A DNA stretch of 64,000 nt from Microvelia longipes (GCA_018340805.1 JACMZG010001914.1:30590899-30654898), one strand, 5' to 3'; shown: positions 1 through 12,400, counted from the stretch's first letter. The notes: a model not told the origin generated them from the sequence alone. Translations and numbers: made by a program.

Positions 1-165
1 GTTATAAACACCCAAAATTCTAAATCAATATTTTATTTTGATGTCGAGTGAAGTAAGACCGAAGTGAGATTTGTAAAATGACATTTTGAGGACGATCTAA
101 GTGAGTCCAATGTTGTGAGGAAAATAATCGAGGTACCCCAAACCCGGTTTTTTTATTGTGTAATC
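1..165 (+). repeat. 3' end of the dispersed 5S-like repeat
   Basis: Contains the GAGTGAAGTAAGACCGAAG motif, then CGAGGTACCCCAAACCCGG and a T-run. This is the same order as the 3' end of the longer copies at 53.2-54.0 kb and 8.3-9.1 kb. Only the 3' part is in the window. Confidence 0.6.
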
Positions 166-1245
166 TTTTTATGATAGAATTCATAAAAAGAATTTATAGA
201 ATATCCATATGGATATTCTATAAATTTGCTGATATTCATAGAATTCAGCATTGTTTTCTTTTATTTGAATATATATTATTATAATAATTAATTATATTCT
301 ATACAGTTTGTGTACCATGTACCAAAGACATTTATTAACTTTAATTAAGTTAAATTAAGTTTAAGTAAGTTTCTTTAAGGGTTCTTGGTCAGCAATGTTA
401 GTTAATAATTATTGTCAAGTAATTGATAAAGATAGAAATTACATTAAAACATTTGGTAAAAGTACAGAGACACAATTAAACAGCTGTCTATATGTTAAAA
501 GACCGACAAAGGATAAAACCGACGATGGATTTTTAAATTTAGATAATGTCTTATTTTGACAGTTCATATGGTTGATAAAGTAAAACGAGATAAGACATTA
601 TCATCGATGAGGAAATCAAAGAAAAAGGATAGGTTTTATACCCTTTAAACAACAGGTTGTTTACTCCTGCCTTTTTCTTGTTTCTTTCTTCATGAACGCT
701 AACTTGTTTAGTTTAATACCCTTTATTTCCATATTTCTAGCTACCTTTTTGTTACCATATTTCTTACATAACCAATATCCCGCCTCAAATGTATGACAAA
801 AAGGTGATTCTATATTATACTTGCACGAAGAATTCATGGGCCTCCAGGCCTTGTAACACGTTACTTCCCTCATTTTCAAATGGTTAATTTTATTAAGACA
901 TCTTAGCCAGTTAAGTTCTCTTACAGTTAAAAGCGTAAAATGTTTTTTTGGCCCTACGACCCTAGTGTCAGTTCTCATTTCCCTATCATACTTAAAAGTT
1001 TTGGGTTTCTCTGCTTTGCCCATTTTTGTGCTCTTAAAGTTAAAAGGGTATCATTATTTGTGGCATTCCGGGCCATATTCCTTAATGTGATTGACCTCTT
1101 CCCCCATAAGTTTTTGCATGTGTCAATTCTCTTGTCTCTTACGGTTAAAAGCCTAAAATTATGTTGGGCTCTCATGGCTTTTTTGAAATTCGTTTTTTTT
1201 AAGATAACATGAAACATTACATACATTTGTGTGCCGCGGAGATTT
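166..1245. other. AT-rich DNA with an unrecognised open stretch
   Basis: No gene is recognised. On the minus strand, open frames at 661-1023 and 975-1274 each contain an LLTVR-like motif followed by a basic, Cys/His-containing stretch. The plus strand shows a loosely repeated pattern (TTCTCTTACNGTTAAAAG). This could be a decayed transposon open frame or an old internal duplication; no family is assigned. Confidence 0.25.
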
Positions 1246-1409
1246 AGCAGAAAATCAAAAATTTTGTGTAACAATATTCATGAAAAGTATTGTCTCAGTC
1301 TGACTCTTCAGATTGTGATATTATTATCTCGACAATGGTCCAGTTGAAGTATAACCTCGACCGAGCCTCCGTAACCTTGACAAATTAAAAAATAAATTAT
1401 TCTGAAAAT
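1246..1409 (+). repeat. Direct repeat, copy 1 (~164 bp)
   Basis: Nearly identical (a handful of mismatches) to 1853-2016 in the same orientation, offset 607 bp. It starts AGCAGAAAATCAAAAATTT and includes CTCGACAATGGTCCAGTTG. It may be a local duplication or the ends of a small element; no terminal dinucleotide or target duplication was established. Confidence 0.8.
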
Positions 1410-1852
1410 TCAATTTTTGCCCCCGCCTCGCCCGGTAAAAGTTTAACGTAAATTGTAAAATAGAAAATTTTCTTGGGTCTTGTGAGTCATTTGTCAATTT
1501 AGTTTCCCTAAAGTTATAATCATAACATTTTCTTCGGCTTTCCCTTCGGGGACGTAACCTAAAAATTGAGTTAAAAATGATTTGTTGGTAGCAGTCTAAT
1601 CAAATATTTGCTTGGCTTGTTGACCTCCGCGCCAGAAATTCTTTTTTGTTCCTTAAATAAGAAGACAAACCTGAAATATTGTATAAGAGGTGAATACTGT
1701 AGCTGAACCTCGCTATATGTATATATAATCCTAAATGTAATATATATATTTTAAAAGCTAATTCTAACTCATGAAATATTTTTCTCGATAAATGATTTTG
1801 TTCTGATTTTGACTCGTTGATTTTGTTCAGGATAAATTGAAGATTATCCTGT
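1410..1852. other. Spacer between direct repeats
   Basis: About 440 bp of unassigned sequence with a few GC-richer patches (near 1425 and 1540). No coding evidence. Confidence 0.4.
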
Positions 1853-2016
1853 AGCAGAAAATCAAAAATTTAGTGTAAAAATATTCATAAAAAGTATTGT
1901 CTCAGTCTGACTCTCCAGATTGTGATATTATTATCTCGACAATGGTCCAGTTGAAGTATAACCTCGACCGAGCCTCCGTGACCTTGACAAATTAAAAAAT
2001 AAATTATTCTGAAAAT
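1853..2016 (+). repeat. Direct repeat, copy 2 (~164 bp)
   Basis: Second copy of 1246-1409. After it the sequences diverge (GCCAATTTT versus TCAATTTTT). Confidence 0.8.
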
Positions 2017-2367
2017 GCCAATTTTCTCAATAAGGGGTCTCACTTCCAGACCCCTTATCACTGTGTTAATGGGGTTCTGTACTCCCTCTAATAGTTTTAG
2101 TCTCTTTGAGTGGGTTAAACCTTTGGGGCAGACGGTCACTTTTTTTGCGTCTGGCTCTTGGACTATAAGAACGTTGACCTGATAGACTTGTGCCACAGGT
2201 GGTTGTTGTGAATAGCACCCCCATTCTTTTACGGGGTGCTTTGCACGTGCACCCCGCGTGGAGGTCTCTGATTTTTTCCCGTTCAGATTTTAAGGTATAT
2301 GAGTTTTTTTTATTATTAATATTATTGGCATTGACCCGATGATCATACAGTCATAAAAGCATCACGT

Positions 2368-2560
2368 TTGTTTTTTAAATACGAGTATACGAGTTATTAT
2401 ATTATTTTTACTATGCTATACTATACTTATTATTATAATACTATACTATTATTACTATACTACTATTATTTATATCATACTTATATATACTACTATATAT
2501 ACTATTATTTATATTATACATTATTACTATACTTATTATTATATTATTATACGTATAGGA
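2368..2560. repeat. Low-complexity TAT/TAC/TTA tract
   Basis: Irregular runs of TATTA, TACTA and TATAC. It happens to read as a Tyr/Leu-rich open frame, which has no coding value. Confidence 0.8.
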
Positions 2561-3416
2561 GTTAGTTTTCAATTAAACTAATAAAATAAAGGGGATGTAG
2601 GAGGGGTGGGATAAACATAAATAGCATTAATTTCACCAGTCACAGATGAGTCAGTAAAAATGAGTTCAAATGAACCAACACAATAAAAGTTAAAAACAAC
2701 AATTTATAACTGATAATGTGACAAAAAATATTGATAATACTACATCGAACCAAAAAGCAGAAGTCAGTTTAAGATAAGAGAAGTGCAGAAGTATTGAATC
2801 AAAGCCCTTTGGCGGTTAGTTCAGATACCGCTCTGTTTGTCGGCGTCGGTATTTCAGACTCAAAACTCATAATCTTCCTTCCTACTTTTATCACAAATTA
2901 TGTACATACTTTTTACATCATTTCTTTTATGTATTTTATTTTATACTATACATAATCATGAATATCATATAACCATAACCATGTACTCGATTAAAATTAA
3001 AAAATATTTAATTAAATTGTTTACCATTTCATAAATTTTTGTTAGCGTCCTCCAAAAAATCTCGATTGAGATGAAAGCTTTCTCATGAGGACCCTTGGGC
3101 CCCCGCGGCCGCGGTGTACCCTGGCACCAATAGTCTACTATTGGCTACAGTTTTTTAGGTCGTTTCTTAATAATAATTATTAAGGATTTATGATTATTAA
3201 TATTGTGTTATAAATTTTGATATTATTTTTATGATATATACATCCTATAATTTATATATTGTAAATATATTAGCTAGGAAATTTATAAATGTTCCATGTA
3301 AATATGTATTTACGTATTATACATATATTAATAGCAAATTTTCAGCCATAAGAGTTTTTAATCTCGAGAAACTGACGATAAACATGTCTATGTTAAACGT
3401 CATTTTATCGTTAACA
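2561..3416. other. Unassigned AT-rich DNA
   Basis: No gene is seen. A short GC-rich island near 3,095-3,125 includes GGGCCCCCGCGGCCGCGG, out of character with its surroundings; it may be a transposon terminus. Confidence 0.35.
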
Positions 3417-3450
3417 CAGAGTCGGGACAGCGCCCCCTGTCCCGACTCTG
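3417..3450. repeat. Perfect 14-bp hairpin
   Basis: CAGAGTCGGGACAG, a six-base loop, then the exact reverse complement. It is GC-rich in AT-rich DNA. No function is assigned; it may be the core of a small foldback element. Confidence 0.85.
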
Positions 3451-3589
3451 TTTCGCTGTTTGCTCGTCTGTTGTATTAGTTGAAAAAAAAATACAAAAAT
3501 ATTTAACGGCCATGAAATCTTTGTGTGAAATATCATTAATTATCTCTTAAATGCTTACTTTATTATTAAATATTATGAATATGACTATT

Positions 3590-3955
3590 GCGGATAAATG
3601 ATGCTATCAGATTGAGATGTGGCACGCATGTGACTGTGTTTAAAACTAACATATGTGCCAAGTTTCATCTCATTAGTTCAATTTTTATTAGATGAAATCA
3701 GAAAATGATTCAGTTAAGTTAAAATTGTATATTACCTAATAAATAAGTACACTAAGTTTCGTTTTAATACGACAAGAATATCCATAATTTATGTTGGATT
3801 TTAAAAATAGAGGAGCATTGAGCGTGGTCCGTGCTGTATGGGTAACCGCTGAAAATGATGCGGATGCATTTTCTTTCTGAAGACGAGCGAAGCAAGTCAA
3901 AAGGCATGTTGTAGTAATCCAATGTTCCGAGGTACCCCATACCTGTTTTTTTATG
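3590..3955 (+). repeat. 5S-like dispersed repeat, 5'-truncated
   Basis: Plus-strand copy. It includes GTGGCACGCATGTGACTG, a 5S-like part at about 3795-3850 (AGCATTGAGCGTGGTC), the GACGAGCGAAGCAAGTC motif and the CCGAGGTACCCCATACC end. It is tail-to-tail with the next copy. Confidence 0.7.
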
Positions 3956-3984
3956 GTAATATTTTATTTATAATAATATCCGAT

Positions 3985-4735
3985 AAAATTACTATCTAAG
4001 GACGAATAAAAACATCCGTTTCACTCTCTGCGGTTCAGGCTCGCTTCGCTCGTCATTAAATTACACTAATCGTTAAATTTATACTTCAACACAGATAATA
4101 AATACATTCTTTTCATTCCCAGTGTTCACCCACCCAGGCGCTGACCACGCTCGATGCTGCTAAACGTTTATGATCCACCAAATATCATGGATATACTTGT
4201 TGTATTTAAACAAAACTTATGTAATGTATTTAATGTACTTATTATGTAAAGTTATATACTTAAACCAATTTTCAACTTAGTTGGATTGTTTTTCGATTTT
4301 TTACAAAATCTAAAAACCGTATACTCGTCATTTGATAAAAATTGAATTGGCTACAAATTGGAATGCTGATAATGGATGAAATTTGACATATTAGCCTTAT
4401 ACATGGCTACATGCGTGCCTAATTTTAATAAGATAGCACCATTTTTCCATGTTTTATGAATTTTCCAAATTTTTGATGAGTCATTATGAAGTCATAAAAA
4501 ATAACTTTCGAATAGCAGTAGTCTAGCATAGCAGCGGTAGTCTGATTTTTTTTTACAACTTTTCAACTCTAGCATATATCACTGGGAGCTTCGATGATAG
4601 CAGACACACGCACACATACAGACTGACAATTTTGCGAAAAGCTTTCAAGAGGCCTAAAAGACGTCTGAAACGGATATTTCCGGTGACACCCCGGTTTTGG
4701 ATTTTTTACTTTTTCTATATAAATGAGAAAAAGTA
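3985..4735 (-). repeat. 5S-like dispersed repeat, near full length
   Basis: Minus-strand copy running from the TTTCTCATTTATATAG start near 4,730 down to CGAGCGAAGCGAGCC near 4,030. The 5S-like core at 4117-4178 reads GCAGCATCGAGCGTGGTCAG on the minus strand, with a GGTGGGTGA box C-like part after it. Confidence 0.75.
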
Positions 4736-4759
4736 AAAATGATAGCCCTTCTTATGTTA

Positions 4760-5070
4760 TATTCGAAATAAGTTTACAGTTTGATTTATGATAAAATTAC
4801 ATTAAATTATTTTTAATTTTATATTTTTTAAATTTTAACTCAGTTGGATCATTTTCTCTATTTTTTACAATTTAATAAAAATCGGATACTGGGTTCCTCG
4901 GAACTTAACCTCATCACATCAGATTCGCTAAGATCATCCTACCTGCTTCGGACTCGCTTCGCTTGTCCTTAGTTAGTAAATGCATCCGTATGATTCTCAG
5001 CTGTCGCCCATACAATACTGACCACGCTCAATGTTGCTTAACTTAGATCCAATAAAAGTCAAAGATATAC
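4760..5070 (-). repeat. 5S-like dispersed repeat, rearranged copy
   Basis: The minus strand has the 5S-like core (about 4999-5053), GACAAGCGAAGCGAGTCCGA and the GTTCCGAGGAACCC end. The adjoining 4,760-4,870 resembles the upstream half of another minus copy, so two copies may be joined. Confidence 0.6.
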
Positions 5071-5079
5071 TCAGGGGCG

Positions 5080-5362
5080 TACCGAAGGGGGGCATCCGGG
5101 GACAGCCCCGGGCGCTGTAATGAGGTGGGGGGTGCCAAAATACGTAAGAAGCTATCAAATATAAATATATAAATCAAAATAAAAGTTATTAAATTATATA
5201 CGATAGATGTTACATTATAAAATTTAATAAATACAACAGCATTATTTAAAATCTTAAATATTCAATGTTATGATAATTATTCAATAAGTTTTGGTATCAG
5301 TTTTTGAGTTAAACTTTCAACCAAAATTGTAAAAAATAAAGCTTTCTGGTTCTATAATAGAT
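5080..5362. other. Short GC-rich element end and flank
   Basis: 5,085-5,135 holds CAGGGGCGTACCGAAGG followed by a G/C-rich run, resembling the terminus of a TIR transposon related to the next element. No partner end was found. The rest is AT-rich and featureless. Confidence 0.35.
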
Positions 5363-5409
5363 AAGGAGTACATGGGCGTAGCCAGGGTTGCCTTTAGGGG
5401 GGGGGCATC

Positions 5410-5416
<7 letters not shown>

Positions 5417-5468
<52 letters not shown>

Positions 5469-5470
5469 TA

Positions 5471-5556
<86 letters not shown>

Positions 5557-5590
5557 TTATATATAATAAAATATATATATATATATATTA
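5417..5590. repeat. (TA)n microsatellite
   Basis: Long TA runs with AATATA interruptions, inside the hAT-like element. Confidence 0.95.
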
Positions 5591-5639
5591 GATTTTATAT
5601 ATCGTGTCTGTGTGTATGTAAGGTTTATGGTTTTTAAAA

Positions 5640-6360
5640 TAATTGGCGCGGCGGTCCGCATTTTAGGCGAATTTCTTTTGGATGCGTGTTTTCTTGCTTA
5701 ACAACAATCCTGGTTGGAATAGTATTTTTTATAGTTTTTTACATTATATAAGTTTACAACTACTGAATAAATAATTTCGGCGCGGTGGTCCGCTGTCGGG
5801 CAAATTTCATTTAGAATGCTTGTTTCTGTGCTTAAAACCCCATTTCTTGGTTAACGTTCCGGTTCATGCTTTAAAACCTAAGCTGTTACTCAATTGTCAA
5901 GCACTGCTCGTAACTCATTTTGTCTCTATTTTTCAAAGGAAATGCGCATAATTATCCAGTTGGTTATACAAAACTATGCCTCTAAAGTTAGCAGTACGCA
6001 CTATTATTTGAAATAGTTTAAAGCTTAGTTACTTATCTTTAAGCTTAGTCAGTTATCTTTCAAAGGTTTTAGCGCATTTCCTTTGAAAAATAAAGACAAA
6101 ATGAGTTACGAGCAGTGCTTGACAATTGAGTAACTGCTTAGGATCTGCGGAGTATGAACCGGAACCTTAAGCAAGAAATGGGTTGTTAAGCACGGAAACA
6201 CGAATTCTAAATGAAATTCGCCCGACAGCGGACCACCGCACCAGAATTATTTAGTAGTAAAGAATAAAAATTAACGTTCCTACCAGGATTGTTGTTAATC
6301 GAGGAAGCATGCATAAAGGAAATCTTCCGATATACGGACCACCACGCCAGAATTATTTTG
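5640..6360. repeat. Foldback with ~300-bp arms
   Basis: The left arm (5640 to about 5945) contains GGCGCGGTGGTCCGC and ACTCATTTTGTCTC. The right arm (about 6070-6360) is its inverted copy (GCGGACCACCGC, AGACAAAATGAGTTACGAG). A ~120-bp spacer lies between. Within each arm the GCGGTCCGC motif occurs twice. Confidence 0.85.
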
Positions 6361-6419
6361 TAGTTACAAACTTATTTTATGCAAAAAAACGATAAAATAT
6401 GGTCCCAACCAGAATTTAA

Positions 6420-6920
6420 ACCCAGGAGTGAGTTTGAGTAATTGTATCGACTCCGGACCACTGCTATTCAACACACAGGCCCAAAAAACATGGAAAACGA
6501 CTCCCCACTTGAAATATGTTATTTAGGGTCCAACATTTAGGTGTTCCTGCATTAACCACCGTTCTTTGACTTTTTGGTCACTTAGAGTGGCCGTATCGAC
6601 TTCAGACCGAATTTATTCGATTTGACGCCCAAAATTTTTTGTTTATCAATTGTAATTTTGGTTTTCAGTTATTTTTTGTGCTTTTCGACTTTTTGGTCAT
6701 TTAGAGTGGTCGTATTGACTTCAGACTTGTTTCATTCGATTCAGTGCCCAAAAATACATAAAAAACGACACCCTACTCGAAATTTATTTATTTTTTATCA
6801 ACCTAAATTTTGGTTTCCGGTAATTTACAATGGTTTTTTCGACTTTTTGGTCATTTAGAGTGGTTGCAGCGACTTCGGACCGGTTTATTTGATTCAGCGT
6901 CTCAAAAAACATATACATTG
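6420..6920 (+). repeat. Diverged tandem units, ~120-155 bp
   Basis: GACTTTTTGGTCA followed by TTAGAGTGG recurs at 6568, 6687 and 6841. Each is followed by GACTTC-GACC and a (T)CGATT-CCAAAAA stretch. The units belong to the surrounding element. Confidence 0.7.
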
Positions 6921-7567
6921 ACCTTTTTTTGCGACGAAAAATATTAACCCTGAATTTTGCTGATTTTTTGAAAATTTTGCTGACTCAGCAAACTGGGTTA
7001 ATAATGTTACAAAAACCTTGTTTTCAATAGGGTTCGTGTCCTCCCGAAGGACTTTGGTACAAACTTGTACCAAGTTTGATTAAAAAATATTAATTCGTTC
7101 GAAAGATAGTGTTTTTACAAAAAAACTGATGCCTATCCCATTAGCGAATTGTATTCCCAAAGGAAAGTCGCTAAAAAACAAAGCTCTTAGAGGACAAATC
7201 AAAACAATTTTTTTTAAATAGTCAATGAAAAACAAAAAACATTACCCTAAAACAAAATACAAATTATTATTGAACTGAACTGAACTGAATATGGTTTTTA
7301 TTTAATAATAATAAAACCACAAAGTTAATATGTCGAACTAAAAAAACAAATTTAATTTTTAAGACAAAAGCTACCTTTTAGCTCTAAATTATTATAAATA
7401 AAAATTATAAAATTAATTAATTATTTTTATAAAATTAAAATTTAAATTAATTTTATAAAAAAATGTTTTTCCTTGCCTGAACCATAGTTTTTATATAATT
7501 TTTGCAACAACCCTTCTCGGCTAGGGGGGGGGGCCGGGCCCCCCCTGGCTACGCCCATGAAGGAGTA

Positions 7568-7929
7568 TGTTTACCAAGGAATTATGTGAAAACAAGACGG
7601 AAGCCTTTGTCGGTGCGGCGTAGCGCTGTTCCACTACACTTCTACCTACTATAATTTGAAAATAAAAATATAAAAAAAAATATCTAAAAAAAAAATAAAA
7701 AAATATATATCTAAAAAAATATCTAAGTTTTTAGAAAATTCTATAACTACTGTTTTTGTGTAATAAAAATTCCAATAATATTTTAATCATCAATTTTAAG
7801 TATTGAATTGGTTTAATTTCAAGTTTAATTTTAAGTAATAGTTTATTTTTATCCATAATTTTAATAACTTAGTTATTTATTTTTGTGTTTAACTTTATTT
7901 GATTGATTTTTTAATTGCAATAAGATTAT
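7568..7929. other. AT-rich DNA, nothing recognised
   Basis: A/T homopolymer-rich sequence. No open frame or repeat-family match is evident. Confidence 0.4.
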
Positions 7930-8225
7930 TATGTCTTCGACCATCAGACTGTACCGAACTATGGAACTTGGCATAGTTAGTCTTATATGCTATACATGCG
8001 TCCTAAATCTCAAATTTATTGGAATATTTTTCCTCGTTTTATGAACATCCAACATTTTTGCTAAGTCATTATTGCGGGTTAGTGACATCATAAAAAAAAT
8101 CATTTTCTGAATAGCACAACTGCAGCTATAGACAGATTTTTGTACAAAGTTTCAACTCTCTAGTAAAATACATCGGGAGCTAAGATGACAACTGACACAC
8201 ACTGATGAAAACTGTCCAATTAAAT
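7930..8225 (-). repeat. 5S-like dispersed repeat, 5' half
   Basis: The reverse complement carries the TGACATCACTAACCCGCAATAATGAC-type block, the CTAGAGAGTTGAAAC block and the GTGTGTC block of the full-length copies. It lacks the 5S-like core. Confidence 0.65.
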
Positions 8226-8339
8226 TGAATTTGACACGAGTGTATTCCTATATAGAATAAACAAGTTTTTGTCTAATAGACAAAAGAGTTATACAGCAGT
8301 GATTAATAGGCGAATAGTTAACTGCTGGTATTAAACCTG

Positions 8340-9105
8340 ATCATTCTCGTTGCAGGATGAGCGAAGGAAATCTGAAGTAGTGTGGACGAACAAGCGAATC
8401 CAAAAATTTGAGAACAAATTCTGACGTATTTTGAATCCATTTTTATTTTTTCTCAATTACAATGTAGGTATATTGGAAAAATATTGTGTTCGCAAAAAAA
8501 TCTGAAAAAAACCGGGATGTCATCGGAATTATCAGTTTTAGGTGTTTTTAAAACCTTCTGAGTGGATTTCACTAAGTTGTCTGTCTGTATGTGTTTGTCT
8601 GTTATTATCGTTGCTTCCTGTGTATGCTAGAAAGTTCAAACTTGGTACAAAAACCAGTCAATAGCTGCAATTGTGCTATTCTGATTTTTTTCTGACATCA
8701 TTAACCCACAATAGTTTTATCTCATTATCATCTTTTGTTCAATTTTTATTAAATGACTTGGGTAAGTTTTTTTAAAAAATCAGAAAATAACCTTAATTGA
8801 GTTTAAATTTGATGAAAGTATATACCTAGGAGAAGGCTAGGAACAATCTAGGAGAGATTTTTAAAAAATGATTTTGAATACGGGCCTGAATTTGCTACAA
8901 GTGTATACCTTTACATAATAAATAAGTACACTAAGTTTCGTTTTAATACTACAAGTATAGCTATGGTTTTACTGGATCATAAAAGTCAAGCATCATCGTG
9001 AGTGCCTGGATGGGTGACCGCGACCGCTGGGAATGATACGGATTTATTTACTATCTAAGGACGAGCGAAGCGTGTTCGAAGATGTTTTGGTGTATAAATA
9101 TGACA
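8340..9105 (+). repeat. 5S-like dispersed repeat, near full length
   Basis: Has the order of the 53.2-kb copy: TTTTTCTCAATTACA, AAAATATTGTGTTCGC, GTCTGTCTGTATGTG, GTTCAAACTTGGTAC, the 5S-like core at 8973-9034 (GGATCATAAAAGTCAAGC, then GCCTGGATGGGTGACCGC), and GGACGAGCGAAGCGTG. It ends about 120 bp before the first coding exon of the RRM gene. Confidence 0.75.
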
Positions 9106-9226
9106 AATTGTGTATTCTGGGGATAAGCGTAGCGATTGGGATGTGATAAAGAAAAATTCATGGGTAACCCGTAACCGATTTTATTATTTATCTTTTCTCA
9201 ACTTATTGTGTTTCTTTACTTTCAGG

Positions 9227-9441
9227 ATGGACCAACATGACAGTCTGATGGTCTTTCTTAATGATCTCAACTACCCAATTTCTCAAGAAAATGGTCAGAG
9301 ATCACTTGGCCCTCCATTGGACTGGACTGGACCTCCGCCCCCACGAGGCAGTGAAATATTTATTAAGCAGATTCCTAGAACAATGATGGAAAATGAAATA
9401 TTACCTGTTTTTATGAGAATTGGGAAAATATACAAATTTAG
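9227..9441 (+). CDS. RRM gene coding exon 1
   Basis: Starts at the ATG just after TTTCTTTACTTTCAG|G. Encodes residues 1-71 plus two bases of codon 72: the family N-terminus and the first half of RRM1. Donor AG|GTTAGT. The frame is open upstream to 9110, but that part lies in or near repeat sequence and before the acceptor, so it is not taken as coding. Confidence 0.88.
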
Positions 9442-12400
9442 GTTAGTGTAGTTATACTGAGTGATATTCTGTCACCTGTTGAGTAGAGTAGTCATTCCTT
9501 CTCAGGTGGCCCTTAAATGTTATTTAAAGAACTACAATTTTAAAAGTCCCCCTTACCCCTTATTTAACTTTTTTAGATGGTCATATTTGCTATGTAATCC
9601 TCATAGCTATTCTTCTCCTCTTGTCTACACCGATAGTAGAGTTGAAATAGTGAAGACATACTTTATGAGGGATACGCAAACTTCAAAGCCCTGGGGACTC
9701 TAATTGCAGATAAATAGTACTAAGCGAGCCCCTGACCCTCTCGTCCTCTCCTCTAACTAATAAATTATACCACTTATACTATCGCTTAACCTAAATTTTC
9801 TGTTGTAAACGTTATAAATTTAGGCTTGTGAATCTGCTCTATACACAGAGCTATGAAATTATCGTATTTCATCAACCTTAATCAGATTTAACAGTAAACA
9901 AATTGTTAAAATAAATTGGAATCATTTACAGTAAACTTTTATAATTTTTATACTTCCATGATTAAGTGTGATCACTTGCACAATAACCAATCTGATTATA
10001 ACCTTCTTTTAATTTAATTTAATAAAATATTAAGGGAAAACGTCCTAAATCATATTTATAACAAATGGAACCTTTGTAATTAATATTTGAACACCCTTTC
10101 TTTTTTTTTGAAATCTTACTTACAGAAGAAAATAGATGGTTAACATTATACCAATAAAAAATTAGTTGATAATTTCTTCATTCATAGACTTATTTAAAAC
10201 AGCCATGTATTTACAAAAATCTTATAAGCCTATTTTTCCTTTGTAAGTTCAGTAATTATAATTTTTCATTTCATTCTAATTTTTTATTTATTTTTCTTTG
10301 TTTTTATTAATTTGCACTTATTACATTTTATTTTCTTTTTAAATGATTATTTTTCTTTACTTGAATATCAGTATCTCACTTATCAGCTTTATCCTTAAGT
10401 GATTATTTTATTAAGGTTATATTTATTATTTTATTAGTTAATTAAACTTACCTTTATGAATAATTATTATTTCCTTACATATATCTTTATAATTTTATCT
10501 ATAAATACATATATATAATCAATAATATCTATAAATGTCTGAATAATAGTTATTATTTTTTATTAAAATATCTGTCTTTATTTATCATTATTATGTCTTT
10601 AAGAATTTATTAATTTAAATTTTAAAAAAAACTTTTTTTTTTTGTTGTTTTTCATAATAATTTTTATATTTTTAATTATTTTTGTGCATTTTTTTTTAAT
10701 TTTATGTGTAATCTTTTATATATTCTTTTGTAAATTGGGCTCAGCCCGTTATAAACATCTTTATTCTCTTTAAAAGGAAATTAAAACTGTTAACTGTTAT
10801 CATAATTATTTATAATTATAATAGCATTTAATGTTAAAATCTAAAATTCTAATGTTATTCATTAGCTCATGGATCTCTTAAAATCTTTTCCTGGATCCCT
10901 CCCTAGTAACTTGCTGACCACACTTGACGTAACCCTGCTTTACTGGATGAATTCCAATATTGGGTGTATTGGTGGATTGTGATATTTTGCCTCTGATAAC
11001 ATGTAGCTCAAAACCATTTAGGTGTTAACCGATGAAAATAGCTATATAATAATTGGATATTTTAACTTAAGATTAAAATTAAAAAAAAAACACTATCTAG
11101 TATGAAACTAAGCTTTACCTATCTAATTTATAAAAATTATGTTCAAATATGATTTTTATTCAGTTTTTTTAAGTATTACTGTTATTCAGATTTTTTTTAC
11201 TGTATATTTTTAATGTGACAACAGAATTCTCACGTAGTCTCAACACTAAATAATGTCAACACTTTTCCTTGGTCTCAATATTCGTTTGTATCGACACTTT
11301 ATAACTTCGACACTTTTATATGAATTTATTAAATTTTATATCATATCAATACATCCTCCTCCAATTTCTGAGGAATATTTTATAGTTGTAAGTTTTTTAT
11401 AGGTTGATGATGGATTTTTCCGGAACTAACAGAGGTTATGGGTTTCTTCAGTACAGTAACCCAGAAGTAGCTAAGAAGGCAGTTAAGGATTTGGATTTAT
11501 ATCCCATAAGGAAAAATGAATATTTAAGAGTTTGTCTATCTTTCGATAACCAGCGCTTATTCTTTGGTAGAATTTACAAACATTTATCTCGAGAAGAGAT
11601 ACTGTACAGAGTTAGTCAAGTAGTAGAAGGAGTTAATGATGTTATTATGTACAAAGCTCCGACCAACAAGAATTTAAATCGAGGGTTTTGTTTCATTGAT
11701 TTTCAATCACATCGCCATGCTGCACTTGCTAGAAGGATTCTGATTGATCCTTCTTGTTCATTGGATATTGGGAATGACCTTAAAATTGACTGGGCCATTC
11801 CTGAAGACTCTGTTGAAGAGGGTGTCATGAATAAGGTAAGAAAGAAGTAATTTTATTTATTTTTAATTTAAAAAAAACATTAATTTTTTATTTATTTGCA
11901 TATTCCCTTGTGCAGCTATAGGTGTATTTGAAACTTTGTCTTTGATTTAATTTTCCTTGCTTTCCTTTTCTTTGATTTAATTTTACTTGCTTTCCTTATC
12001 TTTGATTTGATTTTCCTTTTCCTTGGTCTTTTTTTTATTTTACTTCTCGAATTTAAATCACATACTTTATCAAATATATTTTCTCTGTCAGTAATAGTTT
12101 GCTTCCCATAAAGAGACAAAAATGTAAAAGGGCAGCAAAATTAAAAGTTAAAAAATAAATGCTTTCATTTAAGAATTAGTCAAAGTTTAATTACTCAACC
12201 TTCTTCAACTTACCATATTTACATAAATTTAACTCAAGTTATCAAGATTTAGGTGGTATCTTAAATAGTCACTAATCATCTATCATGCTTGGTTTTTGTT
12301 AATAAATTTTCAAGCAATTTTAAAATAAAAGAAGTGTTTAAAATTCTCTTCTGCTCTTTGATTTCGTCACCTTACAAACAATTTTTAATAGAGTTTTCTT

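Larger units (their letters stand above)
5371..7559. mobile_element. Non-autonomous hAT-like element, 2.19 kb
   Basis: The ends are inverted (CATGGGCGTAGCCAGG at the left, CCTGGCTACGCCCATG at the right). They are flanked by a perfect 8-bp duplication, AAGGAGTA, at 5363-5370 and 7560-7567. An 8-bp duplication with such ends is typical of the hAT superfamily. No transposase is visible. The interior holds a (TA)n tract, a large foldback and three or four diverged tandem units. Confidence 0.85.

Noticed and set aside
5372..5566. Ile/Tyr-repeat open frames over TA tracts (also 41,371-41,602, 49,533-50,037, 55,667-56,007)
   Set aside because: They are translations of (TA)n microsatellites, open in all frames by composition.
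8973..9034. A genuine 5S rRNA gene
   Set aside because: Only the middle of 5S is recognisable, the terminal helix halves are missing, and every copy is embedded in the same dispersed repeat.
9110..9226. Longer N-terminus for the RRM protein
   Set aside because: The upstream open part precedes a strong splice acceptor and borders a repeat; relatives start near the ATG chosen.
11916..12119. Lys-rich minus-strand frame
   Set aside because: Product of a ~30-bp T-rich tandem repeat inside an RRM-gene intron.
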